A stretch of 64,000 nt of DNA from Galerina marginata (Eukaryota; Basidiomycota; Agaricomycetes; Agaricales; Galerinaceae): contig JAECYW010000018.1 of assembly GCA_023014335.1 (NCBI GenBank), positions 1,488,001-1,552,000 of the forward strand. Direction: 5' to 3'. How positions within the stretch are numbered: position 1 is the first letter of the stretch; each line of letters begins with the position of its first letter. Made by a program: the position numbers and the translations under genes. The notes under the pieces were generated by a model. It was not told where the DNA came from. It saw nothing but the letters and a program-made list of their open reading frames with translations, and did no database searches. This document shows, one piece after another, positions 32,350-43,847 of this stretch.

Positions 32350-33110
32350 AAATTTGCGAGGTCACAAAAGAGGAGGGTAGATAGAGGACGATATGACCGC
32401 AAGTTTAGGGAACGGCAATGTTGGTCCGAGGAGCCGGTTTTCTCTTCACCAACGGATGCGATGACAAGATGGAGGAGGCGCACGGAGGTCAAAGCTCATT
32501 TATGACGCGATATGGACACGTGTTGAGGTTGTGTTTAGCTTGAAGCAGAGCCAGCGGTCGTGAAAGGACAGAAGAGCCCAGCGAGCCTGTATAAGAACCG
32601 TCGTAGCCGCAATCGCGCTCACTTCCAAAGAGAAGCTGGAAGAGAAATGATGCTACAAGAAGGAAAAAAGATCCATAACTAGCATTTGCGTCGCTCATAT
32701 CGCACTTGACATACTTGAAATGTACCTATCATCCAAAAAACGCAGAAGAACTGTAACGAAAGAGACAACCGAACGTTCGCTGAGAGCAGACTCAGCAAAG
32801 GGTGGAATAATTCAGAAAAGCGACTATTGTCTCTTTGGAAGAAGGCTATGAGTAATAAGGAGCCCTGGGACGGTCAGGCTTAGAAAAAACGCCTTGGTGG
32901 TTCCTGTCAACGTGCATGATAAAGACGAGACAGGAGACATGCCAGCTTTACAAAAATAAAATCAGGTGTTTGCTTTAGGCGTAAGAACCAAATACACGTG
33001 TAAGAGGCCCATATGGGGAATATCAGATAAGATCCCAGGCTCCCAGCTCAGCAACAGCTCAGTGTCCTCACTATTTCGGACAAGTTCCAAACGAACTTGC
33101 CTCCGTCGGC
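32350..33110 (+). repeat. Dispersed repeat FRR, copy C (unoccupied MITE site)
   Basis: Contains GGTCAGGCTTAGAAAAAACGCC, CAGGTGTTTGCTTTAGGCGT, AATATCAGATAAGAT and TTTCGGACAAGTTCC in the same order as copy A. It matches copy B over about 700 bp in reverse orientation and lacks the MITE present there. Confidence 0.72.
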
Positions 33111-33575
33111 CAACCGTCGGCTCAATCAAATCCACTTTCAAAATTCACAAGTAGACGTCCTTGAAGTTGGTATTACGATACTACGCTCATCCGTTTATTT
33201 TGTGGGGATCTAAGATCCAGTCACAGAAAGCTCGAAATAAGCTCCTAATACCGTTCTTTCAGTTGAATAGGGACCAGGCGTATTCTGAGGAACGTCGAAG
33301 CTATGGATATAAAATTATCCTTTTACTGTAAAGTCTCGGAAGGCGCGCCGTCGCATTGGATAGGATTTTCGATTGGATTGTAGGCGCAAAGTGCTGTGGG
33401 TTGGGCTACTAGTAGTCATGACACTAGATTGAAGTCCATAGCCGCTAAAGTAAACTAGTGCGCTCGAGTGTCATCTAATTCTAATTCTATTCAAATTTTG
33501 AACTCTTGAATGTACAGCGGACATTAATGCGCTCCAAATCAGTTTTTGTGGCCCTAGGGCGGGAGTAGATCTTGG

Positions 33576-33582
33576 TATAAAG
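33576..33582 (+). promoter_or_regulatory. TATA box of second secreted-protein gene
   Basis: TATAAAG lies 193 bp upstream of the ATG at 33769. Spacing resembles the other secreted-protein gene (182 bp). Confidence 0.4.
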
Positions 33583-33768
33583 CAAGCAGGGAGGGTATGA
33601 AGTTATAGAACTCACAGACTTATTCGGAGTCCCAACGCCCAATAAAAACGCGACTTCGAGTTATCTTTCATCGTAAGCGTTCATCATCCTCGGCTTTCGA
33701 TCCACTTCCCTCACCCATAAATTCCCTTTCCCACCCAGTTTCACGAATCGGAAATCCAGAATAGAAAC

Positions 33769-34014
33769 ATGAGAACCTTCCCTACCGTCGCCCTTATAAC
33801 TCTGCTCGCAGCCCTCACGACCGGCATCGCAAACGCATTACCCGCCGTTGATCTTGCTGGAAGGGTGCACATTTACGATACCACCTCCCTCACTCGCCCT
33901 AGACTGTCAGTGGCAAATCCAATCATAATAGCACGCCAAGGTCAAGGTCGCCGAACTAAGGCTAAGGCTACTCGACGACGACGGCCTTGTGGCAAATATA
34001 ATGTATGCATCTAA
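33769..34014 (+). CDS. Small secreted cationic protein, 81 aa
   Basis: A single ATG frame of 81 codons. Residues 1-24 (MRTFPTVALITLLAALTTGI...) form a signal peptide with likely cleavage after ANA or ALP. The mature C-terminus is strongly basic (RRTKAKATRRRRPCGKYNVCI) with two Cys near the end that could form a disulphide. Layout and promoter spacing resemble the gene at 17607, but the sequences are not alike. Family unknown. A basic secreted peptide could be antimicrobial, wall-associated or an effector; none is shown. Confidence 0.62.
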   Translation: MRTFPTVALITLLAALTTGIANALPAVDLAGRVHIYDTTSLTRPRLSVANPIIIARQGQGRRTKAKATRRRRPCGKYNVCI

Positions 34015-34605
34015 GCCAAAACAGGGAGGGTTGCTGAACAAAAAGGGGAGCCCGTTGACATGAATGATGGAGTCGGAAGAATGGCGCTAACGAAGAAGTA
34101 GCCACAGAAACACTGGTAGTTTCTGTGGATATATATTTACCTGGACTCGTCATTTTCTCCGACTCATTTTCCTGACAATGTACCGAGTACTTGGTAGTGG
34201 GGATGGGAATTAAGACGTCGCGGTAAAGGAATTTTTGGTCGCTTTTCTATCACAAACCCCAGCGTAAAATCGGACGTTTCAACGAGAATGGATCAATGGT
34301 CGAAGTAAACTTGAAGTACCTAATAGAATTAATGACCTGACGAAATCAGAGCCGCGGCGAAATGTCAACTTGAAGGTAGCACTGGCGATACAGTCCCGAT
34401 TCGTTCTCCAACATGCAAGGCACGTTCAATTTTCTAAAATTAAAGTTACAAAAATGTTTGACGTTGTCGATTGGTCCAGTATTTGTCCTTCAAATTGGTC
34501 GTGGCAAGTTCCGAGCTTATTCCAAAGCGTTGAAATGATTCTCGACATTAATAATTTACACGACGAGCTTGAGAGGGTCGGGTGTTTTTTCTGGAGTGCT
34601 CGTAA
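34015..34605. other. No gene seen
   Basis: 3' flank of the secreted-protein gene. A 93-codon frame at 34370-34651 runs into the palindromic element and is not supported. Confidence 0.4.
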
Positions 34606-34611
34606 TGCCGG

Positions 34612-36286
34612 TATGGCACATATATTGTATGGCACATATATTGTAAAATAATTCTGTCTTTTCCCGTGCACGTTTTGGCCCCTGTTTCTCTCATGTTCTT
34701 TTGACGAATTTTTTTCACGCAGGTTGGAAGGATGCGGTTTTTACACAAGTTCGGTTTTTTAAATCTCAGATTCATTTTCGGCTGGTGGCTACCAGTCGGT
34801 CCTTGAATCCAACGGGGTGAAAAATCCTCCTCTATCCTGTTGTTCGGACTTGTAAGGTACAGTCGGCTAAATTATAGTTCTAAGACATTCATTCGATGGT
34901 TTTCAAGTCCATATCCCGTGTCAGAACACTGAAAATTGTCAATTTATATCCTAGTTTCTTGAGGTAAGTAGCAATCACGTCTATTAAGGGAATTAATTCT
35001 AAAAACGGCTATCCTTCCTATTCCTTAGCCAGTCAACATCTGAGTAATTGCCATCCAGGATTTTTCATTCCATTGTCATTATTGTATTTACCTCTCTGAA
35101 GGTCTTTCTTGTGCTTATATTTCTCTACCCTCTGAATGTACCAACCAGGGAACTAACGGGCATGGCATTCACCAGGATTAACTGCCACTACTTGTATTCT
35201 GAGGGTCTAGGAATTTAATCTCAGATTAATTGTCTCTTGCTCCCGACTTACGCAGTACTGAAAAGGCGTGTCAATTTTTTTGGCGAGTACTCTAACCTGT
35301 GTGTTTAATTTTACAAGGTGCGTGAAATTTGTAAATTAAGACTCAACGTGCGTGAAAATGGGCCAACATGCGTACTTTGAATTATTTTACAATATTATGG
35401 CACTCTAACCTGTGTGTTTAATTTTACAAGGTGCGTGAAATTTGTAAATTAAGACTCAACGTGCGTGAAAATGGGCCAACATGCGTACTTTGAATTATTT
35501 TACAATATATGTGCCATAATATTGTAAAATAATTCAAAGTACGCATGTTGGCCCATTTTCACGCACGTTGAGTCTTAATTTACAAATTTCACGCACCTTG
35601 TAAAATTAAACACACAGGTTAGAGTACTCGCCAAAAAAATTGACACGCCTTTTCAGTACTGCGTAAGTCGGGAGCAAGAGACAATTAATCTGAGATTAAA
35701 TTCCTAGACCCTCAGAATACAAGTAGTGGCAGTTAATCCTGGTGAATGCCATGCCCGTTAGTTCCCTGGTTGGTACATTCAGAGGGTAGAGAAATATAAG
35801 CACAAGAAAGACCTTCAGAGAGGTAAATACAATAATGACAATGGAATGAAAAATCCTGGATGGCAATTACTCAGATGTTGACTGGCTAAGGAATAGGAAG
35901 GATAGCCGTTTTTAGAATTAATTCCCTTAATAGACGTGATTGCTACTTACCTCAAGAAACTAGGATATAAATTGACAATTTTCAGTGTTCTGACACGGGA
36001 TATGGACTTGAAAACCATCGAATGAATGTCTTAGAACTATAATTTAGCCGACTGTACCTTACAAGTCCGAACAACAGGATAGAGGAGGATTTTTCACCCC
36101 GTTGGATTCAAGGACCGACTGGTAGCCACCAGCCGAAAATGAATCTGAGATTTAAAAAACCGAACTTGTGTAAAAACCGCATCCTTCCAACCTGCGTGAA
36201 AAAAATTCGTCAAAAGAACATGAGAGAAACAGGGGCCAAAACGTGCACGGGAAAAGACAGAATTATTTTACAATATATGTGCCATA
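34612..36286. mobile_element. 1.68 kb palindromic element made of two inverted TATGGCAC copies
   Basis: A reversed copy (34612 to about 35398) faces a forward copy (about 35515-36286). The arms are close to identical: the same 50-residue frame is read from 34775 backward and from 36139 forward. About 115 bp in the centre partly duplicate the inner end of the left arm. One 6-bp duplication, TGCCGG, flanks the entire palindrome (34606-34611 and 36287-36292), so it inserted as a single unit. The first 16 bp of the left terminus are tandemly doubled. The relative at 16031-16786 is more diverged. Confidence 0.9.
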
Positions 36287-36292
36287 TGCCGG

Positions 36293-36954
36293 CGCTAATT
36301 TTGGTACAAGGGTTTGGTTAGATTTCGGCGTGAAAAACGAGTAGGTAGTGTGCTCATAAAAAAACCTGAATGATAGAATTAGCCAAGTGAGAGAACTCAT
36401 TTCGCATGTTCGTGAGGCGGTTTCGAACAGCGTGATCTTTCAATCAAAACTGCACTGGCATTCGGAACACCTCCCTATCACAAAACACGTTGGCGTGACG
36501 GATCTTCGCTCTTCCACCCAGAATGAGCGGGTAATAAATGGAAGAGAAGACCTCATGTATATTATTATTCAAGCTGTCATGAAGTGGGGTGATTAATGGT
36601 GATAGCAAGGAAAACGTGTCCTTTGGAAAACGGGGTACCGAATGCCGACGAAGTTGGGTTCATTTAGATATCAGTTTATAGACGAACAGTTTATTGAATC
36701 CAGCTGAAATTTTGTGAACATCTTCCATTCGCGTATTGCTATCAAATCCGATGACTTCCGGAGACTGTAGTTGGCCGAGGTTGCAATATTCCTCCACCTC
36801 TCGATAAGAATTCGGCTGTAATTTTCTGTTTACTAAACACCTCCGTGTATCAATGAAACAAAACTACTCTTGAGAAATGTCCATCGAAGTAACTACGTAA
36901 ATGACTTGGTGCTCCGACCATACCAATATACAATTCAAGAATCCGACGTGTGGC
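36293..36954. other. 3' flank of the avidin gene; no gene seen
   Basis: A 69-codon plus frame at 36387-36596 has no features. Nothing else is supported. Confidence 0.4.
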
Positions 36955-37431
36955 TCATCTCTTTCCACGTAAATGCTCCGGGTGCGGCGAACCAACCGAA
37001 AGCGCCTTGGCCCTCGCAATCTCAGCGGCGCTGGGTTTGTCGCGAACAAAGGTGTCGTTTCCAACGTTGGTCGAATCCCAGATGTCTTGCGCCTCGGTAC
37101 TCCGAGTAAGCAGCCAGTTGGTGACGATCCTTTCAACACCACTAGTCGCGTCGAAGTATTGGCCGCTCCAGGTCGTGGTAGAATGCTTGTTGTTCTCTTT
37201 GCCTTGGAAGAAGTTGCGCCATGTCACCGTCCAGCCGACGGAGACGCCTTCGTTCGCTGGTGGGTTTGCGTCGAAGCGCCCAGTTAGAATATAGTAATCC
37301 TCGACGTCCCCAACGGCGGAGTGGTATTTCCCGGTGATACCGCCGTCCGCGTCTGTGATAAAGTGCACCTTCGAGCCTAGTTGGTTGTGCCAGTCGCCAG
37401 AGAGCGAGGTGTAATCGAATTTGTAGCTCAT
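36955..37431 (-). CDS. Avidin-family biotin-binding protein
   Basis: A single exon of 158 codons with ATG at 37431 and a TATA box 130 bp upstream. Avidin/streptavidin signatures run in order: SGDWHNQLGSKVHFI (Asn, Leu and Ser ligands), GGITGKYHSAVGD (Tyr, Ser), VGWTVTWRN, STTTWSGQYF (Ser, Thr, Trp), TNWLL (Trp) and DIWDSTNVGNDTF (Trp and Asp). All biotin-contact positions I can assign from streptavidin are present, so binding is likely retained. It resembles mushroom tamavidins in length and in its Ala/Glu-rich tail, and has no signal peptide. Biotin sequestration is a known anti-feeding strategy of avidins. No Cys is visible. Splicing seems unnecessary. Confidence 0.9.
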   Translation of the reverse strand: MSYKFDYTSLSGDWHNQLGSKVHFITDADGGITGKYHSAVGDVEDYYILTGRFDANPPANEGVSVGWTVTWRNFFQGKENNKHSTTTWSGQYFDATSGVERIVTNWLLTRSTEAQDIWDSTNVGNDTFVRDKPSAAEIARAKALSVGSPHPEHLRGKR

Positions 37432-37559
37432 GATCTACAGTTGTAGAACGTTTAGTCGCTATAGGACTAGAGGGTTTTATGGAAGGAGACGTACTGTTCC
37501 CGTTTGCTTTGAGTTGAGTCAGTATTGGGTGTAACTCGCTTTGGTACGTCTTTGCTGCG

Positions 37560-37568
37560 CCTTTTATA
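37560..37568 (-). promoter_or_regulatory. TATA box of the avidin gene
   Basis: Minus-strand TATAAAAGG lies 129 bp upstream of the ATG and is identical to the lectin pseudogene TATA element. Confidence 0.65.
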
Positions 37569-37569
37569 A

Positions 37570-37790
37570 TAGGTGCACGCATCTACATTAGGCATTAGTT
37601 GAGTCGTGAACATGAAAATTCGGCAAATGGGTGGGTGAACTAGAGTCTTCTAGATTAACGGCGGTCGAACCCCAGATTCTCTATGAACATCATGGGACTC
37701 GTGACGGCGCTTCGCGCTCCGCGATCCATGGAGGATGAAATAATGACTCCGTGAAGCTTTTAAGATATTTTTGTTGATCGATCATTCTTA
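37570..37790 (-). repeat. Upstream module of the avidin gene (shared family)
   Basis: Homologous in order and orientation to 22250-22530 and to the orphan copies at 23740-24180 and 24297-24655. Key blocks are TTCGGCAAATGGG, AACGGCGGTCGAACCC, GCTTCGCGCTCCGCGATCCATGG and ACTCCGTGAAGCTTTT. Confidence 0.72.
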
Positions 37791-40700
37791 TTGTAAAAAG
37801 TAAAATATCGCTCAAGCCACCAGATATACAGTAAATTTCGGCTTTACTCCCAACGGGAGCTATGAATTTTTACGAGTTCAATCTATATTCAAAACCCGGA
37901 AATGTATTTCGCCGGGTTCAAACAAGCCAGCTCCAGATCGATGTCAACTCCCAGTCTCCCACTGCATCCCTATGTAAACCGGAAGTTGATTTCACCTTGT
38001 CCAAACAAAATGGCGAATGGACAGACGAAGTACAGCATAAATTCTTCCTGTCATCTAATTGTAAGAGTTGACATGTTGACAGGTGAACGATCAGTCGGCC
38101 TGTATGCATCAAGCACCCTCGTTGTGTGAGGCATGACTATTATTAAAATAACGGAGAGAGTACCCTTGGTGGGTTTTGGCCGTTGTTCCATGTTCGTTAA
38201 GCTTACCTCTCATGGTCAACGAGGCAAGTCGCCGTGCACGCCACTCCACCCCTTGTCTACATATTTCTCCAATGACCATGTTCCAAGGCATAGAAGCAGG
38301 CACATGCCGATATCTTTAGCACAGTACCCAGTATCGCCAATATTAGGCTAGGATAAAAGACCAGGAACAAAGAAGCTAAGAGTTCTGAAGGTTCTGGATA
38401 CGTTTGACCAAAATTGAAGCTAAAAGACGCGCAGGCTTTCCACGAATTTCTCATATGCACCAAGATCCGAGATATTCACCCAGCAAAGTCGGTCAGGGGT
38501 GGATTACTCAACTTCGGAAGCACTGATGTACAGGATCACGTCTGTTGTGTGACTTTGCGTGAATGTGAGGCAATATGGCACCTCAGTCATAACGTACGAT
38601 GCCAAGAGCGATTGTCCTGATTAACATGCTGATAATAACGGCCCAATTTAAGATGTGATTCTGGTCGAAGTTTGAACACGAGGCCGCGGAGTTCGAAGGA
38701 AACAGGGCATCCGGAGGTCGAGACATGCCCGTCCACAAATAAAACCCGCCGTTTGCCAGCAGACCAGTCAAGTGACGCCACACCTCCAAACAGTGCAGAA
38801 TAGATCGACAGGTCGTCCCAAAAATACGACGCTATGAAAGCTAGCAGAGCAGCTTTTATAGTAAACTGCAGACGATCACATAGAGATCGAAATCCAGTTA
38901 GCAGTGACTTTAGACATTCGAATCACCAGGGACAATGTATCGATTGTGGCGATCCGATAATGAGCGCTTACAGATGACAGCAAGCGCTCGTCGAATTGCT
39001 TACAAATAGGAATGTGTCGATATCAGATGCAGGGTACTATTTATAGACTGGGCAAATCGATGCTCATGATTTAGCACATACGTATTCTGAAAATATCTTT
39101 ATTCCAAATACCACTGAAATAAAGCCTCGACAGTGGAAATCTAGCCTAAACTGAACATCAAGCCAAGGCACGAAGAAGTAGAACATAAAACCTATACCTA
39201 CGCCGGCTCATAAGTCGCGGTAGCCACGAGATATTGATGAGACGAGATGTTGAGATGCTGATCCACTGAGTGGAACAATGCCCAGTGTTCGTGCTCGTGA
39301 CGACGTATTGCAGTTGGACCTCAGCATTGGTCGGGATTGGTGGAACTTTCAGTGGTTATTACGAGTTGGTGTTTATCTCTCACGACAGACTTTATATCAG
39401 ATGAAAGTGTACGAAGCAGCTAAACCAATCTTTAGAATGTCAAAAATCACAAGAAAGATCGAGGTACGCACATCATTTTCGAGGCTGGGCCCCACTAACG
39501 ACCAGGTCTGGATAAAAGGACGTGTCTTGACAGCAGGTGGGACAGTGTTCGTATGCTGCTAGAACTCGGAGCGCTATGGGCTGGGTGTCAATACGATGAT
39601 AGTAGTGCACGACCAGTAGATGATCACGACAACTCATGCTACATACCACTTCAATTCCCATTGTGCATTCGATCCTGAACGTTGTTTTTTGCCGACTCGG
39701 GACGAAAATCCAGTCACCAGCGACAGGACGATGTTGATGGTTGATGCGGACGGTTCAGCAAGAGGTGGGGCGGCAAGCACAAAGGGCTTAAACGACATCG
39801 GACTGGTTCGCTTTGGGCGTCTTCGAATGGTTTGCGATGCGCCCCTGACAATACTCGATCGCAAGTTGAAAGAAGCCATCGGCCAGGTTGTCGATTACCC
39901 CCGTCTTCCTCTTCGCCATCCTCCTCATTTAACGGTCGACCAATGCCGGGATGGGACGGTAGTATGGATGACGCCCACAGCGGGTGGTGTTGATGCTGCT
40001 GAACTGAAACCATGTTGAGGAAGAGTTTAGGATGCAGAGGTGCAGGACGTATGTACCTCATGTTGGAGCTGCTGCGCAGGACGGACGCCGACCGTGAAAT
40101 GGAACAGAAGACCAAGCGAGAAATTGATGTCAAGCAGGAGCAACGGGCAGTCATGGTAAACGCCGTACATGGCGATAGTGAACCGTGTTAGAGTTTGTCG
40201 ACCATCCTGTTCTTCATTTTGGTCGAGAGGCGGACGGCCAACGCGAGTAGCAGGAGGGACGCCAATCCATCGTACAACTGACATCAGCATTGGCGTCGAC
40301 ATCGACCGTGCATCTGATGCTCCTTCTCCACCACCTCTCGCCCAGATACAACCAACTTAACACCACTCGCACAACTCCATCAAGAAATTCATCCGCTAAC
40401 TATGACTGGATCCCAGTACTCGAACGTAGGCAGCGCGATGCTGGGCGCGCTGGCTTGGCTTCTTCATGCGCAGGCAAACGGTGCAAGCGAGTATGGACGG
40501 GCCAAGACGGCAGAGATTGGCGGACGGGGTTGTGGGTATAGGAAGGGGGATGGATTGGGAACTCGACGCAGCCAGCAAGGTTGCGCTGGCTCATGAGTGT
40601 AACGACATCACGAAGGAGACGAGGCAGGGTTAACGCAGACACAAGAATACTGGCGTGGCCCGAGTAAACGCCCCCACTTGAAATAGAGGCAGCAGACGTA

Positions 40701-41079
40701 AATGTCGAAGTGCTGAAGTGTGAGGAACGCCGTGATCTAGTAAAGTGAGGTTACTAGAAGTAAAAAAAGGCATAAATCAGCATCCTCGTCACCCTTAGCG
40801 CACATTCGGCCCATACCTATATTCCATAGAGCCGCGAAGAAAGAAAGAGCCATGTAAACGATGGCGGATTCAAAGAGCAAAGTGGTCTGGAGGATTCAGA
40901 CGAGCAACTGTCGTCGATTCGGAATGGGATAAGACTTCGCAGGTAGAAAAAGCGTTAGGTGATCACATTGACTGGTTAGTGTGATCAAAGACGAAGACAA
41001 GATAAGCAGCCTGTGTAACAGTGTGTTGGAGGTTTGAGACGGAGCGCAAGTCCGCTGCGGGAGATTTTCCGATGTTAGA
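37791..41079. other. No confident gene; one possible decayed promoter-gene pair
   Basis: A minus-strand TATAAAAG near 38859 precedes open minus frames at 38587-38789 (FVDGHVSTSGCPVSFELRG in one), but no ATG-initiated product is recognised. 39600-40700 has overlapping frames on both strands without features. FRR copy D follows. Confidence 0.35.
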
Positions 41080-41190
41080 TATTTGCTTCTGGGGTAGGAA
41101 CCAAATACCCAAATGAGGCATATCGGATAAGATAGTGAGTCGACCATTGGTCGATCACCTATTTTCGGACATGCCCCGAACAATTTCTCA
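41080..41190 (+). repeat. Dispersed repeat FRR, copy D (partial)
   Basis: Contains ATATTTGCTTCTGGGGTAGG, AACCAAATACCC, GAGGCATATCGGATAAGAT and TATTTTCGGACATGCCCC in the family order. Confidence 0.7.
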
Positions 41191-41924
41191 TTGTGAGGAG
41201 TTGAGTATCAGTAAAACCCACGTAGGTTTAACACGTTAGCGGACGAAATTCAATAATCCAGAGCTTCTAGAGCACGTAAGTATGTGAAGCGCATGGCAAC
41301 AACGCACCAGAACATTGGAACAACATTGGAATCGATTCAGAAACCGCGCGGTGTAACACAGATTTTAGTGGAGGGATGAAAGTAATTATACGATCAAGGG
41401 CACAACATCCGGACATTCCCTGCACTTAAATCAGCTGTAGTGGAGATGTATGGGACACTTTTTTTCTTCTAATTGTGGCTGTCATTCACCATTATTCGTT
41501 TCAGGAACAAAGCCAAGTCGGTTCTGTTCTAATCCTCGGCGTCTAAATGCCACGCATGACCACTACAACTGGTCCAGCCGATAGCACAAATATAATTCAA
41601 CAATTGTTGACGGGGCGAATGTTCAGGCGGGATATGGATGAGGTAGACTTCAAATGTGAATCATGCAATCATGGTCGAACATTGAAGAGGATCTATCATG
41701 CTCGTGCCCCGTAAGTGTGAAAGGAAGTGTGTTCGTCATATCACACAATATAACCATCCCAGCGCCAATGCTCTTAATTAAACTGACGACCCCAGAGTTC
41801 AGACTCACGGAGATTTGCACTTGAACAAATAATTCGCAATGCCAAAGACCGTTAGCAATTGCTGAAAATACAGGATTTCAAAAACCTATCGTAACACCGA
41901 CCGCTTCTCGCTTTTTACACCCAT
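41191..41924. other. No gene seen
   Basis: Short frames only, plus the 3' flank of the F-box gene. Confidence 0.4.
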
Positions 41925-43569
41925 TTACACCAAAAGGTTCAATCTCTCTGACTCTCCTGACCCACAGACATATTCGTAACAAACATCATTTGCTTTCCAC
42001 ACCACCCTTAAGCCCTCCACCTCATCCAGAAAAGCCCAGTTGATGGCTTCTTTGGAGGTCCAGTTGGAAATGTCGAACACGTCAACTTGCACGCCCGCGT
42101 CCTTCCGGCGAGAGAGGAAAAGGACAATGGTGTCAGCGAATTTCAGTGTGGCTTGGGCGACGTATCTCAACTTGACCGTCCTTATCAATGGGAACATAGC
42201 GGCGTTATCTAATGAAATGGCATTGAGAAGTTCGATGGCAGATTCTGAAACGGTCAGTGTTTCAACCGCGACAAATGATAAGATAAAGCCAATAAATGCT
42301 GGGTCTTCTGGGCTTATATCGCATGTGCTGTTGGAAAGAAAGTCAAAGCTTTTGATACTGGAAAGTTGGCGTGCTGAGAAAGTGGAAAGGAGGAGCGCAG
42401 TCGATTCTGGAGGGAAATTGGGGTGGCAAGTGATCTTGAGACCGAATGGGGGCACCATCCCAACACGGCCAACGGTGTTATCTTGAATGAACGGGAACGC
42501 AAGGAAGCTTTTCTCCGAAATAACTATTGTGAGATCGACCACCTTCGTTGAGCTAAAATAGCTTTCCACATATCGCGAAATGACCGGATGAAAGGACGCA
42601 AAGTCGGCGCCATCAAACTCGCGGGGGTTGTCGTCCTCCGTGACAAGATAAAGATCACAAGCAACTGCCGGAACGATGTGTTCCAGGAGAATAAGGCTGA
42701 TTCGGAGCAGGTTTTCAAGCTGGATGTAGTGGAGGTGTGGTAGCAATATTTCGTTGTGCTTGCGGGAAGGTGGGATGGAGCCGATCGTGACTTCGTCATC
42801 GATAACGAGTGATTCCAGGTATGGGGTACGAGAAAGCACATCAAGAACGTCGCTGACATTAAGAGGAAATGATAGGGTAAGGATGCGCAACTGTGAAATC
42901 CAGGAAGCCCGGTGAATGTCGAAATCGAGTATCTTACAGTGAAAGAATCGTAGTAACGGAGCATGTCCCAAGAAAAGAGTGCGTTGTTGTTTTGAATGCT
43001 TAAGCAGCGATACGAAGCTACGGATATATCCTAGGGAGAACTTCTCCAGATTTGGAGCTGGTTTGTCCCAGAAGATATCCAACACCGAACTTTCGAGCAC
43101 ATAAGGGGAGATCCAGACCGTAAATTCCCGTATTCTGGCCCAGTGGTTGGTTAATATATGGCAGAGAAATGAGCTCGACGCTTCTGGAGTCAATTGTACG
43201 CTTCCTTTAACAGAGAGAAGCGACTTTCCCGTCCTCCGCATGACCTCGTCCCTCCAGTAGTCCGTCATCTGCGTGTTGAACAGACCAAGGTCGATCAAGC
43301 CTGCCCAGATCGACGGAGAGCCGACAACCACAGAGCGCCATCGACGGCAGACCTGTGAAGTGTGGCGGGTAACATCCAATGGATGTGGACCCACAGTTTC
43401 TTCGTGGAAGTCAGAATCGTGCTCGAGTTCAAAATTGATCAACTTAACTGTACTCCCCTGGCATATGTGCATTGATCTCGAAAATATACAGCAGCGCGTC
43501 GTCGTCAAGGTATGAGATAGGCGAACTTGAACCAAGATGGATCGTCGCAGAGAGGGGTGTACCTCCCAT
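41925..43569 (-). CDS. F-box-like protein, probable frameshift in the F-box
   Basis: The N-terminus starts at ATG 43569 (MGGTPLSATIHLG...) and carries the F-box half YLDDDALLYIFEINAHMPGE, then hits a stop near 43447. The rest lies one frame over and continues without stop to 41925: HTSQVCRRWRSVVVGSPSIW, then YWRDEVMRRTGKSLLSVKG and a long leucine-rich region. The simplest reading is a one-base indel near 43450-43455; a GT-AG intron there would be only about 32 bp. It may be a young pseudogene or a sequence error. Architecture matches the intact F-box gene at 29444-31120. It would be about 547 residues if continuous. Confidence 0.75.
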
Positions 43570-43847
43570 TTCATGAACGTTTCTGGTCAATTTCGTCTCA
43601 GACCTCGGTGACTGTGATCGTGTTCCGATCAAAGTGGCAGTGGCTGTGTTTAGTCTGTACGTAATCAATCATCATTCGGTCCCCTTCATCTTGCCTTCAT
43701 CCCTTTGTGATCTCGAGTCGATTTAACTAGTTTCTAGTGGTTACGTTACAGGCATCCTTATATCTTTTTTTGTGTGCAGTAAGCTGATATCTTCCCAATC
43801 TACAGGAAGATTTACAACGAAATTTCGACCATTCGGTACCACATAAT

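Noticed and set aside
36139..36321. MNLRFKKP... frame repeated at 16639, 34775 (reverse) and 36139
   Set aside because: Short, lysine-rich, identical only because the MITE copies are identical; it runs into the TIR.
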